From Pyrocephalus nanus (lineage: Eukaryota; Chordata; Aves; Passeriformes; Tyrannidae): DNA of 64,000 bases. This document shows positions 24,650 through 37,598 of the stretch, piece after piece. A program made the position numbers and the translations under genes. Each line of letters opens with the position of its first letter. The first letter of the stretch is position 1. Under the pieces are notes generated by a model. It was not told the DNA's origin. It saw only the letters and a program-made list of their open reading frames with translations, and did no database searches. The DNA lies in NCBI GenBank assembly GCA_038380795.1, contig CM076268.1:3713001-3777000 (forward strand), in the 5' to 3' direction.

Positions 24650-27649
24650 TCACCCAGGATGAAATCAAACTGCAGGTAGCAAATGCAGGAAGACAGCAAC
24701 CATCTAAAACACACTTGCGTCTAAAAATGAGAAGCCCAGCTGTAAAACACACTTGGAGCCATCGGAATGAGCCCCACAAGCTCTCAAAACTTCAATCAGA
24801 GACAATTTTTGCCTTTAAGTATGGGGAGACTCCAATAGACGTTGGCAGAAACAGCACTGCCACATTCCTGCATCGACAAAGGGATAATAAAAATATCAGA
24901 TGTATCCTTACACCACACAGCTAAACACACTTCAAGGACTACAAAATACAAATCAATCTGGATGCTGCACGGCAGGCGAAAAGCAGCAGACAAGGTTCAT
25001 TGGGCACATCCCTCAACCATTCGCTGAGATCTAATCTACGAATGCTCTTAAAAATAATCCTCTAGAAATCACATCAAGCACCTTGTCTCCAAAACTGGGT
25101 ATTAGACTTTGAGGTCAAATCTCATCATTTTTAATAAGAATTCAGGATCAAGATTTAAACAGCATGTGTAATGAAAAGCATGGGAATTATATCTGTCCCA
25201 GAAAGCAGTCGATAAATCCGCTGTTAAATGAATATATATTGTAATTCTGAACTCTGCCATGCATGCCTGGGCTTTGCATAAAAAATAATTAATTACTAGA
25301 CTGTAACACAGGCCTGAGGAGATAAACAGGGGTTCAGGGTGCTTCCCTGCCTTACTTCCCCTGGTGGTGCCAGAGCTCGAAATACGTACTTCCCTTGCAG
25401 GCCCAACGCAGATAAAAACCAAAACCAAACAGGAAGAAGCATTATTTTATCTAAAAAAAAAAAAATAAATTTATGCCTTTCTTTTTTAAAAGACCGGTCT
25501 TTTGTATTATTGTATTGCAATGATCAAATCATCAAATGTGAGGTATGTCCTACTGTGTTCCCTCACCATCTATGGGGATGGTTAAGGGGGATGGCTGCTC
25601 CCCAGTGAGGATGACCCTGATTCAATCAAATATCTGTTATCATCAGCAGGCAGCAACACTCTTTTTCTCTCAAAAAAACATATAAATCTATAACTACAGG
25701 CTCTTTTATGAACTGAATCTGTTTATTACTAAGTTTTTGAGGTGCTAGATGGCAGCAGAGAGTGTTATGTTTTAAATAAAAATTAAAAAGGCAATCAAAA
25801 AAAAAAGACAAAACAAATTATTAGTGTGAAGCTAACGGGCTATATAAAAGTGTCACTAAGAAATGATCAATGTCATTTAACTTTAAGAAGTGCAAAACCA
25901 ACTCAAAACTTGCTCTTTGAAGAAAGCTCTCAGATAGAAAAGCCATAATGAAAACCTTCACTGCTTTGGCGCTTGGATGCATTACATCTGTTTGTGGAGA
26001 GCAAAAATTATAAAAGAAAAGTTGTGTAATGTATTTCCCTGCAGCTTTATTTTAGTATAGCCAGATGTCCTTCTCCTGTCAAAATATTTACTAGTAAATA
26101 TTCAGCAGAATCAGAATAAAACCTAAAGACTGGTCCACATCCAAATGCCACCAGTCCCCGAGAGAGCGCAACTTAGGAGTTAAATTCGAGGGTTTTTTTC
26201 TCTGGCATTTTGAAGGAAAATCCATCCTGTTCTCATCTGTCCCCAAGGACTGATCATTTCTCATCACATATTTGGAAGCAGCCAACTTCCACCCCCTGGA
26301 TGCTGGAGGCAGCTTCTGCAGCTCTCCCACACTCCAGGAGCGGGGCTGCCCCGAGGCCGCTGCTCCAACAACCCCTTCACGAGGCTCCTCGTTGCATATT
26401 CTGGGAATATTATCACTTTCCTGAGTAATCTTTAAATGCAGGGGAGGATTTAAAGTAAGGAGAGAAGAAAAAAAAAAAAAACAACACAACAAAAAAACCC
26501 CCAGATACGATGACAACACGTTAATCCCTAAACCGGTTAATTTAAATGGGAAATGTGGTAAGGATGGAAATTAGGTTGATGGTATTGAAGTCATCAGCTG
26601 TAATTGTTTCTTTATTAATGACACCAAGTTGTAAAGCGTGTTACATGGAACCTTGTCTGGGGGCTGGGGGAAATGGAAAAATACAAGGCAGAATGAAGAG
26701 ATACATATTAAGTCACCATAAATGTGGGTTTAAACACGAGGAGAACACAACAGAAGCATTTTTTCCTATTTCAGTGCATACAGCACTCAAGTCCAGGGAA
26801 AGGGGAGCTCTCCTTCTTGCAGTAGCTTGAGCCTATCTGTTACAAAAAAGTTGCACACCAAATTAATGGAATTTTTGCCTGTAACCTCATCTAAATGTGT
26901 CTTACTCTTTCCCAGATGCCTGGGGGACTTTGTCAGGCTGGCTTCGTGTCTGGCTCAAGTCCTACGTCTTGTCATGCACATTTCCCCATGGAATGTCACA
27001 GGAGAAAGGCTGCATAGGAGTGAATGTACAGGAAAAAACATCTACCCAGGACTGGAAGACTGCTGGAGCAGCCTGTGAGCACAAGAGCACATCTGTAGGT
27101 AAGAGCCATAAAGTACCTGAGTCACAAAGCAGAAAAAAATCCACTTACAAATACAGACAGTTCTTGATTCAGCACAGCAAGACAGTTGAAAATTGTGGAA
27201 TAAGGTCAGTAAGTTTGAATAATGTCTGTAAACCCACTAGGGTTGCCTGAACTTTCTTCATCCGTAGGATTATGCCTAATATTTTTTTTTAATATCTTAA
27301 AATTTTAACAAAACCTATTAATGACAAGTAATCCCCAAACCTGCCATGCCTCTGTCAGTGAAGGGGGAACTAAGAGCACTACTTTTCATTGGTAAAAAAA
27401 GGTGTAATCCAGCTTTTGTATGAATTTGAAGTGATTTTTTGGATACCATAAACGCCAAAGAACTTCATTTGGACTCTTGGGAAAGCAAAAACATCGGGAG
27501 CAGCCACAGCGATCTTCAGCTTGCATAAATCAGCACAGGGGCAACAGCAGATGATCTGACAAGCCAACACTGCCTTTTCTCGAGGCAAAATGTGTTAAGC
27601 AACCCTTCCTTAAAAGCCTGATAGTTTCTGTGCTTTGAGGTGGAAACTT

Positions 27650-27671
27650 AAAAAAAAAAAAAAAAAAAAAA
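27650..27671. repeat. Poly(A) tract
   Basis: About 22 A. A second A run follows at about 27761. Confidence 0.95.
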
Positions 27672-28612
27672 GAAGAGAGTATAAAAAGCTTTATTGTGGG
27701 GGGGAAACCCTTGTACTGTGCTTTATATTCATGGAACAAAGAAACCCAAATCCACTAGATAAAAAAAAAAAAAAAGGTCTATATTTATTCTAAATAAGTC
27801 ACTTTTACTCAGGACAAGCAGTTTCTTCCGCCCTTGATATCATCTTTAACTCATTGTTTCTCATCAAATGCATGGTGGTGATAAGGATTTCCTGTGATAA
27901 TAAGATTCTATTTCTAAGCAGTAAAAAATAAGTGTTATCAGATGCTACTTGGTGTGCAAATTTGCAAGAATGGAAGAACATTCCTCCACCCAAATATCAA
28001 ATGCACTCATTTTGGCTACTGTTATGTCAGACAAAGGAGGAAGAACTGCAGGCAGACACTTTCCAGAGTTGTAGTTTTAAAGCACATTTTCCCATCTGCT
28101 TCCAGAAGCAAGTCCCTCTATTTTTTTTAGCAGGAATGGACTGTGATTTTTGAATGAGAATCTATTCCACAGTCTGCTGTTAGGGGTGTGTGAGCCCAGA
28201 CCTCAAGGACACACTGTTCAAATACTGCTGAAAAGCCAAAACCATTACAAATCTTCACGGGCACTTTTATTAGGGGTTGGTTTGGGGTTTTTTTTTAGCG
28301 ATATGAAAGCGCACCACAAGCAATAATTGACAGTGTGATTATTAAGTCCACTCCTATAGCCAAGAGACTGAAATAAACACCAGGTAAAAAGCTTCCCTGG
28401 TTTGTATTTACCACAGTATCTACCATTACACAGTATATTTATTTAAATATCACTGGATATGGTTTGCAGTGACTTCCATCACAGGTGGAAATGTGGAGTA
28501 CAGGATTTCTGTCCACCCTTGAAATGGCTCAACCAGCCTCTTGCAGCCACGGCAGAGATAATTTTGCTGATGCTGAAACCATCTATTCCTACCCCAAACT
28601 CCCTCCTCTGTC

Positions 28613-28665
28613 TCACAGAATCATTTAGGTTGGAAAAGACCTGTGAGATCCACCAGGGTGCCACT
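28613..28665 (-). mobile_element. Short CR1 3' terminus
   Basis: About 50 bp: TCACAGAATCATTTAGGTTG followed by GAAAAGACCTGTGAGATC. This is the terminal end of a CR1 copy of the AAAGACCT type, truncated soon after. Confidence 0.75.
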
Positions 28666-31600
28666 GAGAATGTAAGTCAGTAAGTCAAAAAGCTGAGAGA
28701 GATGTATCCATGAGGCACTGAAAAGTATTTTATGTGGCTGTGCTGGCATTTATTGGCCATCAAACGTATCAAAGGACGTGAATGAAAACAAAGAATACGA
28801 ATGGCTTGTTTGCCCCTGAAAACAGTTCTATTTTGCAAAGTACAGACAACTTTGGTGGCACAAACTGATGCATAAGGACATGATTTCCCACTGGATAATG
28901 ACAAATCCTGGAGCAAAAACTGTCAGAAGATGTCTGGGCTCGCTTGGCCTTGCAATTATTTTTTCACTTTGCTTCTTGCTCCTCTCAAGGCTGCCACTTT
29001 TGGGGCATGTGTTGAAAGCTTAACTGACTCATAAATGCTAGTGCAAACTATAACCTATAAACCCAGGCATTAAAATTCCACGGCACTGGTGTTGAAGACA
29101 GCAGTGGTGCGGAGCAGAGGCAGCACTTGGGATCTATCAGAGAAATTCAGTGTGTTGGGAAAACCCGTGTTTTAAACACAGACATCACAGTGTATCCTGG
29201 ATGTATCACCACTGCTGCCTTGTCCCTGTTAAGTTTCTACACTTCATGAGGAAATGACCCACTGCCAAAGCACCTTCTCCTCCAGCCATTCCCAAAGACA
29301 CAGCCAGCAACTGTGGATGGGCAGCTCCTCACTCCCTGTCTTGCTCCTGGCACTGTTTAATATTTGTATCACCCTACTGACAGAAGCACAAGATAGAGAT
29401 CAGATGAGCAAGCAGCAGGCTGGGCAGCAGAGGTGATGCTTCCAGTTATTTCCTTGCATAGGAATGCCTTATGTGAGGACTGAATCTCACGGGAGTGATG
29501 GATGCACCAGGAGTGCCATCATAGTCATCTTTGGGGTTTCTTGGGGGCACTGTCAGACACCTTGTTCTGTCACAGGTAGCACAGAAAACATTACATCTAA
29601 TCCCTCTGTTGTTGTTTCCTAAATCAAAGGCAGGGGAGCTTCAACCCTGAGGGGTTTTGCTGCCATTTTTTTCAAAGGCTGTGAAATTGCACCGAATTCA
29701 GGAACACTCCTGACACACAGCAATGTGGGGCTGTAAAATTCAGTCCCTTTTTATCCTAACCAGAGCAGACGGGTCTGGCAGCTCCACATGGAGCAGGACC
29801 GTGGCTCGGCTTTGTTTCAGACACAGCAAAGCCAACATCCCTCCCTCTCCATCTCCCACTCCGACACAGCTCCACAATTTTTGCTGGAACTCTTTTGTCG
29901 TTCACCCCGAGGTAAAATACTCATCGTGGAATGGAAAATTTTGGCTCATACAAATTTAAAATGTGGCAAAATTACAAACTAGTGGGAACAGGATCCAAAC
30001 GAGGGGCTGCTGGACACGTCTGACTCCACACAGCACCAGCGGCTCCACCTCTAAAGCATATTTTGACCCACTATGGAATAAGACACAATTCCACAAACAG
30101 GGATTATGTAAACCACTCTGCATATATTATTTGCAAAGGCCCCAGCTATTCACTGGGTCCATCTTTCCACTCACATGGAACCAATTACAGAATAGGCACC
30201 CAAAGTCTCTGGGACGACCAGAAGAGAAAGAAACGGGTAAGCCAAGACCACTGAGAGCACACTCCAACTTCTCTTCATTCAGAGGGCACCACCAACCCGC
30301 CTAATTGTTAACATACTACTCCAACTGTCTTAGCTGCAGGCTGTTGCCCTAAAATTCCTTTATCCCCTCAAGTCTGGACCTCTATCCCACCCATATCTCC
30401 TTCTATAGGTCAAAATTGTTATCTGGTGCAAAAAGCTCACCTCTTCAAAACAGCTTGCTCGAGGCAAAAAGTAATAGTGGCATACAAAGATGACATAATT
30501 ATATATTTAAAAAAAACCCAGAGGAGCTGGTCAGGCTGGTTAATGCAATGAGACTGCACAGCTCCTCTCTCTGGAAGAGTCATAAACCCTCCTGTAAAGG
30601 CTGTGAACTGGCTTTTTAAACAATACCACCTCCTTGTATGGCTTGGATTATATTTCCACGTTTAAGAGAGTAACACAAACACTGCAAATTCTTAATAAAC
30701 TCTTTTAGTAGCACGACAGTTTGTAAGGCATTTCCCTCAGCACATGTCTGGTTATGGTTTTAGCGAGCCCCTAGGAAGGAGAATCCCTCTGGCAGTTTGG
30801 GCAGTGATTACAACATGGACCCCGAGGGTATTTCACCTCCAGACCTGCCACCCTCCTGCTTCATGGAGTAAAGCCCATTCCTAGCCAACTCTGCAGGGTT
30901 TGTGTTGGAAATGGTAAAAGGGATTGTACATGAACCTTCAGGAAAAGAACAGGAATCCACCTATGTGCTACCAGACATTTAGCCTTTCATCAGGTAAATG
31001 CAGCTTTGTATCCCATTCACTTTTTAAAGTGAAAAGCTCCTTAAATGCTTCCACAGAACAGGAAATCATTAAAAGCGAGTTTTTTTGGACCACATTGCCC
31101 TCAGCTTGATGGAACAGTAGAGGTTCTCACTGCACACAATTCTGTTAGCAGAAACTCCTCTCCTGAGTCTGCTGAAGTAGTTCCAAAATTTCTCATTATC
31201 TTCCTCTATTATTCCACATCCTTTCAAGACAAACCCAAGAGCAATGGTCATGTTTTTCAAAGTGTGCAGCTGGAATTGCCCCTCTTCAGCGCTTTTCTGT
31301 GCTATAAGCCAAGATTAGGAGCCTATAATAAAAAATTGCCATCAGAGAGGCCAGTATAGTATTCAGCTGTCCTCCAAGTCTAGTTATTTTGCAAATCCTA
31401 AGCTTTTAGCATTTTTCAAAGTAATTTTTACAATGCTGCTCACACTCAGTCCTTATCTGTTTCTTCCAAAAACAACAAAACAGCGTCTTGCAATGGTGAC
31501 TCCCAACATTTCCATCAAATTACAAACCCAGTAGCAAACGACAAAGTATACTTTAAAAAGTTATGTCTTCTGCACATTTACAGATTTAGAAAAGAATATC

Positions 31601-33116
31601 TTTCGACCAAGAAAGAAGAAAAAAAGCTCACATATCAGAGAAAAATAATCTAAACTTCAATCACATCTAAAGCTCCGTTAGCAGGTCTGTCGTGTGATCC
31701 TTTTGAATTTCTTGTACACTCAGCAACTAGATCTGATGGTAAACATCAAACCGGGAAGGCAGCTTTTGAAAATCCAGGCTCAGCTGATGGAACTCTTTTA
31801 AGTCAAGTTCAAAGTAAGTTTTGAAGATGAGATAGTGTGCTACACCTGAGTGTTTATGACATTCAGTAGGAGAAATACGCGGCTCCACATGGCAGCCTAC
31901 CCTGGATACTCCCTTCTAACTCATCCCCTCTGCTTCATCTCCCCCCACCTCCAGAATTAACAGAGCAAAATTAATAGAGATGAGTAACTCATGACAAGTT
32001 TAAAGCAGCAGCAACGGAGACTAAACAATACACAACAGAAAAATCAAGGCAAACCCCACCTTGTCCTGCTGGTCAGGGTTTCACACCGACTGGAAACTCC
32101 ACAAAGCCCCACATGCTTTGCTCGAACAGACACAGCACAACTCCCCTGTGAGCTCTGTGCTTTCATCCACCAGCAAATCCTATCTCACCTCGTTGGCATT
32201 CAAGTAACACTGCAAATTGTTACCCTGCAGGCCACTATCCATCTCCTTAAGAGCAGATGAACACTGGAAATCCTGAAGAGACATAAGATATTCTCCCTAA
32301 AATAACACTCTGCTCTGCTTTTGTTGCTGATGGCAAAACTTGCACGAGCGTTGGAGAGTTATCGGAGTGTGCACCAAAAAGTCAGAGCTTGTTTGCCATC
32401 ACTTCATTTCTGTCATAAGTAACTTACACTCTGTGAGCTGCAGTAGAAAACGCTTCCTAAAAACTTCTTCTGCTGGAAAATTGAAATAGAAAGTGAAAAT
32501 CACCTGTCCTGTGACACACCATCAATAAAGAACTACAGCAAACCTGCCTGATCACCACACACCAACGAAACAGAAGCTGTTTCAACAACATGCCCCAAAT
32601 CATTAAAACAACAATTCTTAAATTTTTCATTTATTTCTTATAGGATAATAGTCAATATTACAGGAGATGGTCTACTTCCACACCCCTTGAGTGACACTTG
32701 TCTTGGACACTGCAACTGGCACCGCTCGGATTAGGAAGGGAAGGAAGAGTTATGGCACCAGTCTCTGTCCCAGCTTCTCCTCCAGCCAGAGGAGACCTCC
32801 AGAAAGCCTATTTAATAGAGCACAACACTTTCCTAAATACAGTAGAAATTTAAGCTATGTTTCAAATTGGGACTGACCAGATAATTTCCGCAGAAATCAG
32901 AATAAAAAGAGAAGACCTGGCAATGAAACAAAAATCCTGTTCACAGGACTACACGTGACTTCCAAGTAAGGAATCCAGACAGTATGAATACATTTTTAGA
33001 AGATAGGGGATCCAGTCCTCTTGGATCTCTAAGTGCTTTACAAAACCAAGGACAAATTAGATATTCTATCCTGATCATCTCCCAACTTCCACAGGAAAAC
33101 GAGAACACGCTCTTAC

Positions 33117-33174
33117 CTTCACAAATTCTGTCCAGTCGCTGCCGCTTGACTTTGTGTTTATCCACAAGTGCCAT
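33117..33174 (-). CDS. CTBP2: CtBP2 first coding exon (N-terminal 19 residues)
   Basis: First coding segment of C-terminal binding protein 2, a nuclear co-repressor that bridges PxDLS-containing transcription factors to chromatin-modifying enzymes. The 19 codons MALVDKHKVKRQRLDRICE plus one base match the known CtBP2 N-terminus. Lys6, Lys8 and Lys10 are present; in mammals their acetylation by p300 favours nuclear retention, and RIBEYE lacks this segment. The exon ends GAAG followed by GTAAGA, a strong consensus donor (GT at 33116-33115), in phase 1. The RIBEYE exon also ends in phase 1, so both can join the same downstream exon, giving Gly or Ser before the shared IRPQ sequence known from the family. 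The start is certain from the family sequence. Reading through the donor gives an unrelated tail that stops at 32941. The 5' leader part of this exon runs to about 33197. Confidence 0.95.
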
Positions 33175-33197
33175 TCTTGACGGTATTTTGCAACCTT
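33175..33197 (-). other. CTBP2: 5' UTR part of CtBP2 coding exon
   Basis: The 23 bases between a good splice acceptor and the CtBP2 ATG. On the minus strand the acceptor reads TGCTTTGCTTTTTGAATCAG, with CAG at 33200-33198, so the exon would be 81 nt in all. The acceptor implies at least one non-coding exon at higher coordinates. I could not identify that exon with confidence. Confidence 0.7.
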
Positions 33198-33310
33198 CTG
33201 ATTCAAAAAGCAAAGCAGTCCCCCGGGAACTTAGGAAAACTCACAGGAGTCGGCGTGCATACCGCCACTGCGGGCCCTGCAGGGAAAGGAAAGGATTCAT
33301 TAGGACTTGT

Positions 33311-33459
33311 GGGCTCCCCATCCCTGGAAGTGTCCAAGGCCAGGTTGGACGGGGCCTGGAGCAACCTGGTCTAGTGGAAGGTGTCCCTGCCCATGGCAGG
33401 GGGTTGGAACGAGATGAGCTTTAAGGTCCCTTCCAACTCAAACCACTCTGTGATTTCCA
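33311..33459 (+). mobile_element. CR1 LINE fragment next to CtBP2 exon
   Basis: The CCCATCCCTGGAAGTGTCCA block through the CCCTTCCAACTCAAACCACT block to one terminal TGTGATT octamer. It ends only about 114 bp upstream (in transcript terms) of the CtBP2 exon acceptor and is antisense to the gene. Confidence 0.93.
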
Positions 33460-34166
33460 GCACACCAGTGAGGTCTGCCTGTGCCCAACAGCAGAGCAGG
33501 GTCACCTTTGAGTTTAGTGCTTCCAGCACCAGCATCCCTCTGGTCATACATCTCCCATCACAAATCAAACTTATGGCCTCTTTATCTTCCCTGCGATCAG
33601 AAAAACCAGCCTTGTACGCCAGAACTGCTGAAAGCACTGCCTGGGCTTCCCAGTTTTATTTCTGTCTTAAAAATCTCTTCCTAGCAGATAAAAACCATTA
33701 AGTTATTTTGTAGGCTCACAGAAAGATTCTTGGAGAGTATATAAAAAAGGAGAAGTAGCTTTTGCTCTGCCAGTACTTTCACACACAAACCACTTTCATG
33801 TCTTATTTAAGCCTTGCCCTGTAAAAGTCATCAGTGGGCCTTGAATTTGCAACAAGACCCTGATATATGTTCCAGCTGTCACCATAGCCCGTCCTTGCCC
33901 TCATATTTGAAGGGCCAACATTAAACTTCAGATAAAGGCAGGCATGACCACAAGCACAGCAAGAAATCATCTCCTGAATGGCCATCTGTAGCACCTGAAA
34001 AGTCTCAACCTCTCTGCCTACATAGTACTGAAAGGGTTAAAAAAATGAAATAAATTCTGAGAAGCCAGCAGCAATCACAAACTTCAAACTGAACCACTCA
34101 TTCAAAATAGCTTCTCCCTGGTGGGTGAACATTCACACTGCACTATTTGCAAACAAAATTTTCAAG

Positions 34167-34230
34167 AAAACAAACAAACAAACAAAAACCAAAAAACCCA
34201 AACAAACAAACAAAAAAAAAACAAAGAAAA
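34167..34230. repeat. (AAAC)n simple repeat
   Basis: An imperfect A/C-only stretch built on AAAC/ACAA units, about 1 kb upstream of the CtBP2 exon. Confidence 0.9.
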
Positions 34231-36056
34231 AACCACTTCAGGTTCTGCAGGTCCAGTCAGGCGTTTCTACTCTGCATTTTATTCCCCCTGCACACGGGTC
34301 TCCTAAAAACACGCCATTAACTTCCCAGAAAACACAGTTAAACCAACGCAACAGGCCCAGCCCGGGAGGGGTAAACGCTCTAACAAAGCCGCCGCACACC
34401 GGGATGACAACTTCCTGGAGGTTATTGTTATTATTACAAATGGTTATCAATTATGCATCACATTGATAGTCAATTTATAAAAGGAAAGGCCTCGTGTTGG
34501 TACGACTGGATTCCGACTAAGGGAAGATCGGCGATTTCCTGGTAGTTAATGGCCAATTTCCCAGCAGCGCCACTGCAGTTTAATCGCTGAGATTTATAGT
34601 AATAATTAATTGATTTTTTTTTTTTTTTAAACGTAGGGATGCTAAAGAGCACGATTCCCACTCATATTAAAAATTAATGCAACATTAGAAAAGAAGCAGA
34701 AAACTTCCATTCCAGAGGCAGAAGCTCGGAACAGTCAAAATATTTCATACAACAAAAATTAAGCTGTTAGTTCAGCTAAAGCCTGAGTAGCTAATGGCAT
34801 TTCCACCATCAACATTTACAAGTACAGCCATGAATTTTTACCTCTATTACATCCCACTCCACTTCCAGAAAGAAATACCAGGTTATAAAAAAGTCATGCC
34901 AGTAGAGAAAAAGTTATCATTTTGTTCTGAAAACACTCAATTGGTCCATTATGTTGGGGCTGCAACTGTTTTACCTTTTATTTCTCCAAACAAAATCAAT
35001 ATGCAAAGTGTATTTAATTTTGACAGAGTGCATTTTCTGATGGACGAATGCATCCATTAAAGTTTGTTGGGTTTTTTTTTTCCCCCCTGCCATCTCAATT
35101 CCCTGCATTACTCCCTGGAGGAAAACTTCCCACAAAAGAAACTAATAACAATCAGAGAAATTACTGGCCATATTAGAGTCCCACACAGCTTAATGTAATG
35201 GCCATGAATGAACTGCTTCCTAATGATGTTAACTGCTCCATCTTTGTCTGACAGGTGTCCGTGACATCAACCGGCAATAAAAGCCCAACTCGGAAGACTT
35301 ATTAAAAATGTGGCAGGAGCTGCCGAGCAGGATTTGGCAGGGATGGATCAAATGGAGAAAACCAGATGTGAGGGGCACAGAAACAAGCAGATATTCTCCT
35401 GCCTCCTCGTGAGGCTGTAATTAAGAAAGCAGTTCTTCCACTTGTGGGATGGAAGACGCAATTAGTTGCGCCCCCAACTTCAATCTGTCCTCAGTGATTT
35501 CTACAGCCAACCCAATCTCCAAACAATCACAATTGTCTAAGTGTCCCCCACAATAAAATAAATACAATCAGGCTAGGCAGAACAAAAATCATGGTCAGCA
35601 ATTAAAAGACAAGGAAACCTCACTGTCTAAGGAAATCTGGGAGGGAGAGGCGCACGCACAAAAATTGCACTTCATCTTCAGCAAGATTAGGAAAAAAGTG
35701 AAGTGATTTACATACAGTAATTGCATGGCCGTGTTAGCCTCCAACAGTGTCTTTCAAAATGTAAATTTTCTTGAAAAACCCCTGGACACGATGATAGCCC
35801 AGCAGTTATTTATTTATTTAAAGAAGGAATGTACTTAAATACAATGTTTTAGGAAGAAACCAATCCTGACGCAACCAATTAAATAGCTCGTGAATACTGC
35901 CTGTTAAATACCATAGTCCATGAGCCAGAAAATTAGAGCAGAGAAAGCTGTGTTAGGGCTGATTTTCCTGCTTTTGATGGAAAATGGAAAGAAATAAAGT
36001 TGATTTTCCAAAATAAGACGCACTGTTAGACAAAACTTGAATGCAAGGTGAGCACA

Positions 36057-36222
36057 GGTTGGGCAGAGAAGCTGTGGCTGCCCCATCCCTGGAAGTGTCC
36101 AAGGCCAGGTTGGACAGGGCTTGGAGTAACCTGGGATAGTGGAAGGTGTCCCTGCCCATAGCAGGGCCTTGGAACAGGATAAGCTTTAAGGTCCCTTCCA
36201 GCCAAACCATTTTTATGAATTA
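36057..36222 (+). mobile_element. CR1 LINE 3'-end fragment
   Basis: Starts at the GGGCAGAGAAGCTGTGGCTG block and ends at CCCTTCCAGCCAAACCATTT. 5'-truncated and antisense to CTBP2. Confidence 0.92.
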
Positions 36223-37301
36223 AAACAAAAATTCACAGACTCCCAGACCCTTAGTGGAGTCAGAAATCTGTTTCTCACAATTTCTGCCTACATTTTCTAT
36301 CTTGTACGAAAGATGGCCTCAAGAAAACAGGGATTCACTACTACAGGAAACTCCCAGCTCCATAAAGTGCCAAAGCTCCCATTTCCAAACAGCAATGGAA
36401 AATTACCACCCTTCCTCACATCACTGGGTTTTCACATGTACAACTCTTTACTTGAACAAATCCAGTCCAAATGTTCTGATGGTACGTTCAGACATTTCCT
36501 AGGCTCTTGGGAAAGGAGAGGTTCCTGGAGAAGGTTTTATACTCATGATTACTGCTGGCTATCAATCCTTTCAGCTGGAAGCAGAGCAGGATGCTCGAGC
36601 GGAACTGTGGAAGTTGCTATCTGCTGATGGCACGGGCAGCTCTCCCTGCATCCTCCTTTGTGTTAAGGTCCAGTTTTCCAAAGCTCAGTCACACCTGAAC
36701 TGAGATTTCAACGCCAGAACAGCCCAGAGAGCTGTGAACTGTTCCAGCCCTGCATTAGCATCCCTGGGTGTTAACTACCCTGAGCTAGCGGGCCGTTCCC
36801 GCTGCTGATGGCTTCAGACACCGCGGGGAGGGCAGGAGGGGCTGGGAAGCAGAGTTCGGCATAAGAAAGGAAAGGCAGAGAGAAAAGCAAGCAGGAGACA
36901 CACAGAGATAATGACAGGGGAGGGAAGCGGACAAAGGAGACGGCACAATGCAGGAGGAACACTCTGGGAACACTCTGTCATCCTTCCTCCCTGCGCCGCC
37001 GGCACATCCTTAAGTGTGATGCTCTCTAAAGCCCTGGCACGACCGCAGGGGAGGAGGGGAGCACATGGAAGGGAAGAGACAGACAACACAAACCTTCTGG
37101 AGATGGTTGTTTGTTTGGTTTTTTTTATGTCTTCTTTTAAAGAATAATCAAACAACATGGGAAACTCACAGTGTCAAGACATGATTAAGCCAAAGAGTCC
37201 AGCACAAACCAAAAATCGATTAAACATTTACACAGATAGTGAGAACAAACACAGGTTTTCATTACCTCAAAATAAAATTTTGTTTGCTTGTTTTTGCGTT
37301 T

Positions 37302-37314
37302 GGGGGGGGGGGGG
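37302..37314. repeat. G13 run in a GT-rich tract
   Basis: Thirteen G flanked by TTTG/TTTGTTTG sequence (37270-37372), strongly strand-biased. Confidence 0.95.
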
Positions 37315-37499
37315 TTTGGCTTTGGTTTTCTGTTTGTTTGTTTGTGGATTTTTGTTTTGTTTTTATTTTACTACTGCCTGAAGGATGTAAACCTCCAGAC
37401 TTGGGAAGAGGAATCACACAGTTTTTGCGTGGCCAGGGTTTAGACTTCATCTCCATTAAACACACTCAGCCATTCCATGGCAAATAGGATGATAGGGTA

Positions 37500-37508
<9 letters not shown>

Positions 37509-37535
<27 letters not shown>
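37509..37535. repeat. Poly(A) tract
   Basis: Twenty-seven A, ending about 64 bp before the ERVL LTR. Confidence 0.95.
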
Positions 37536-37538
<3 letters not shown>

Positions 37539-37598
37539 GTTTTTTTTCCCCAGTTTCTGGGAGAACTACCTTGTAAATCACACCTTGGTGCCAGGAAC

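Larger units (their letters stand above)
18227..33116 (-). other. CTBP2: CTBP2 intron between CtBP2 and RIBEYE coding exons
   Basis: About 14.9 kb without a supported exon. The end next to RIBEYE carries the presumed leader and promoter. The rest holds CR1 fragments (21240-21673, 24140-24375, 24490-24649, 28613-28665), poly(A) tracts and AT-rich unique sequence. No recognisable coding frame or RNA gene is seen. Confidence 0.75.

Noticed and set aside
32941..33116. Extension of the CtBP2 exon frame into the intron
   Set aside because: A strong GTAAGA donor precedes it, and the extra residues do not match CtBP2, which continues with the IRPQ sequence encoded elsewhere.
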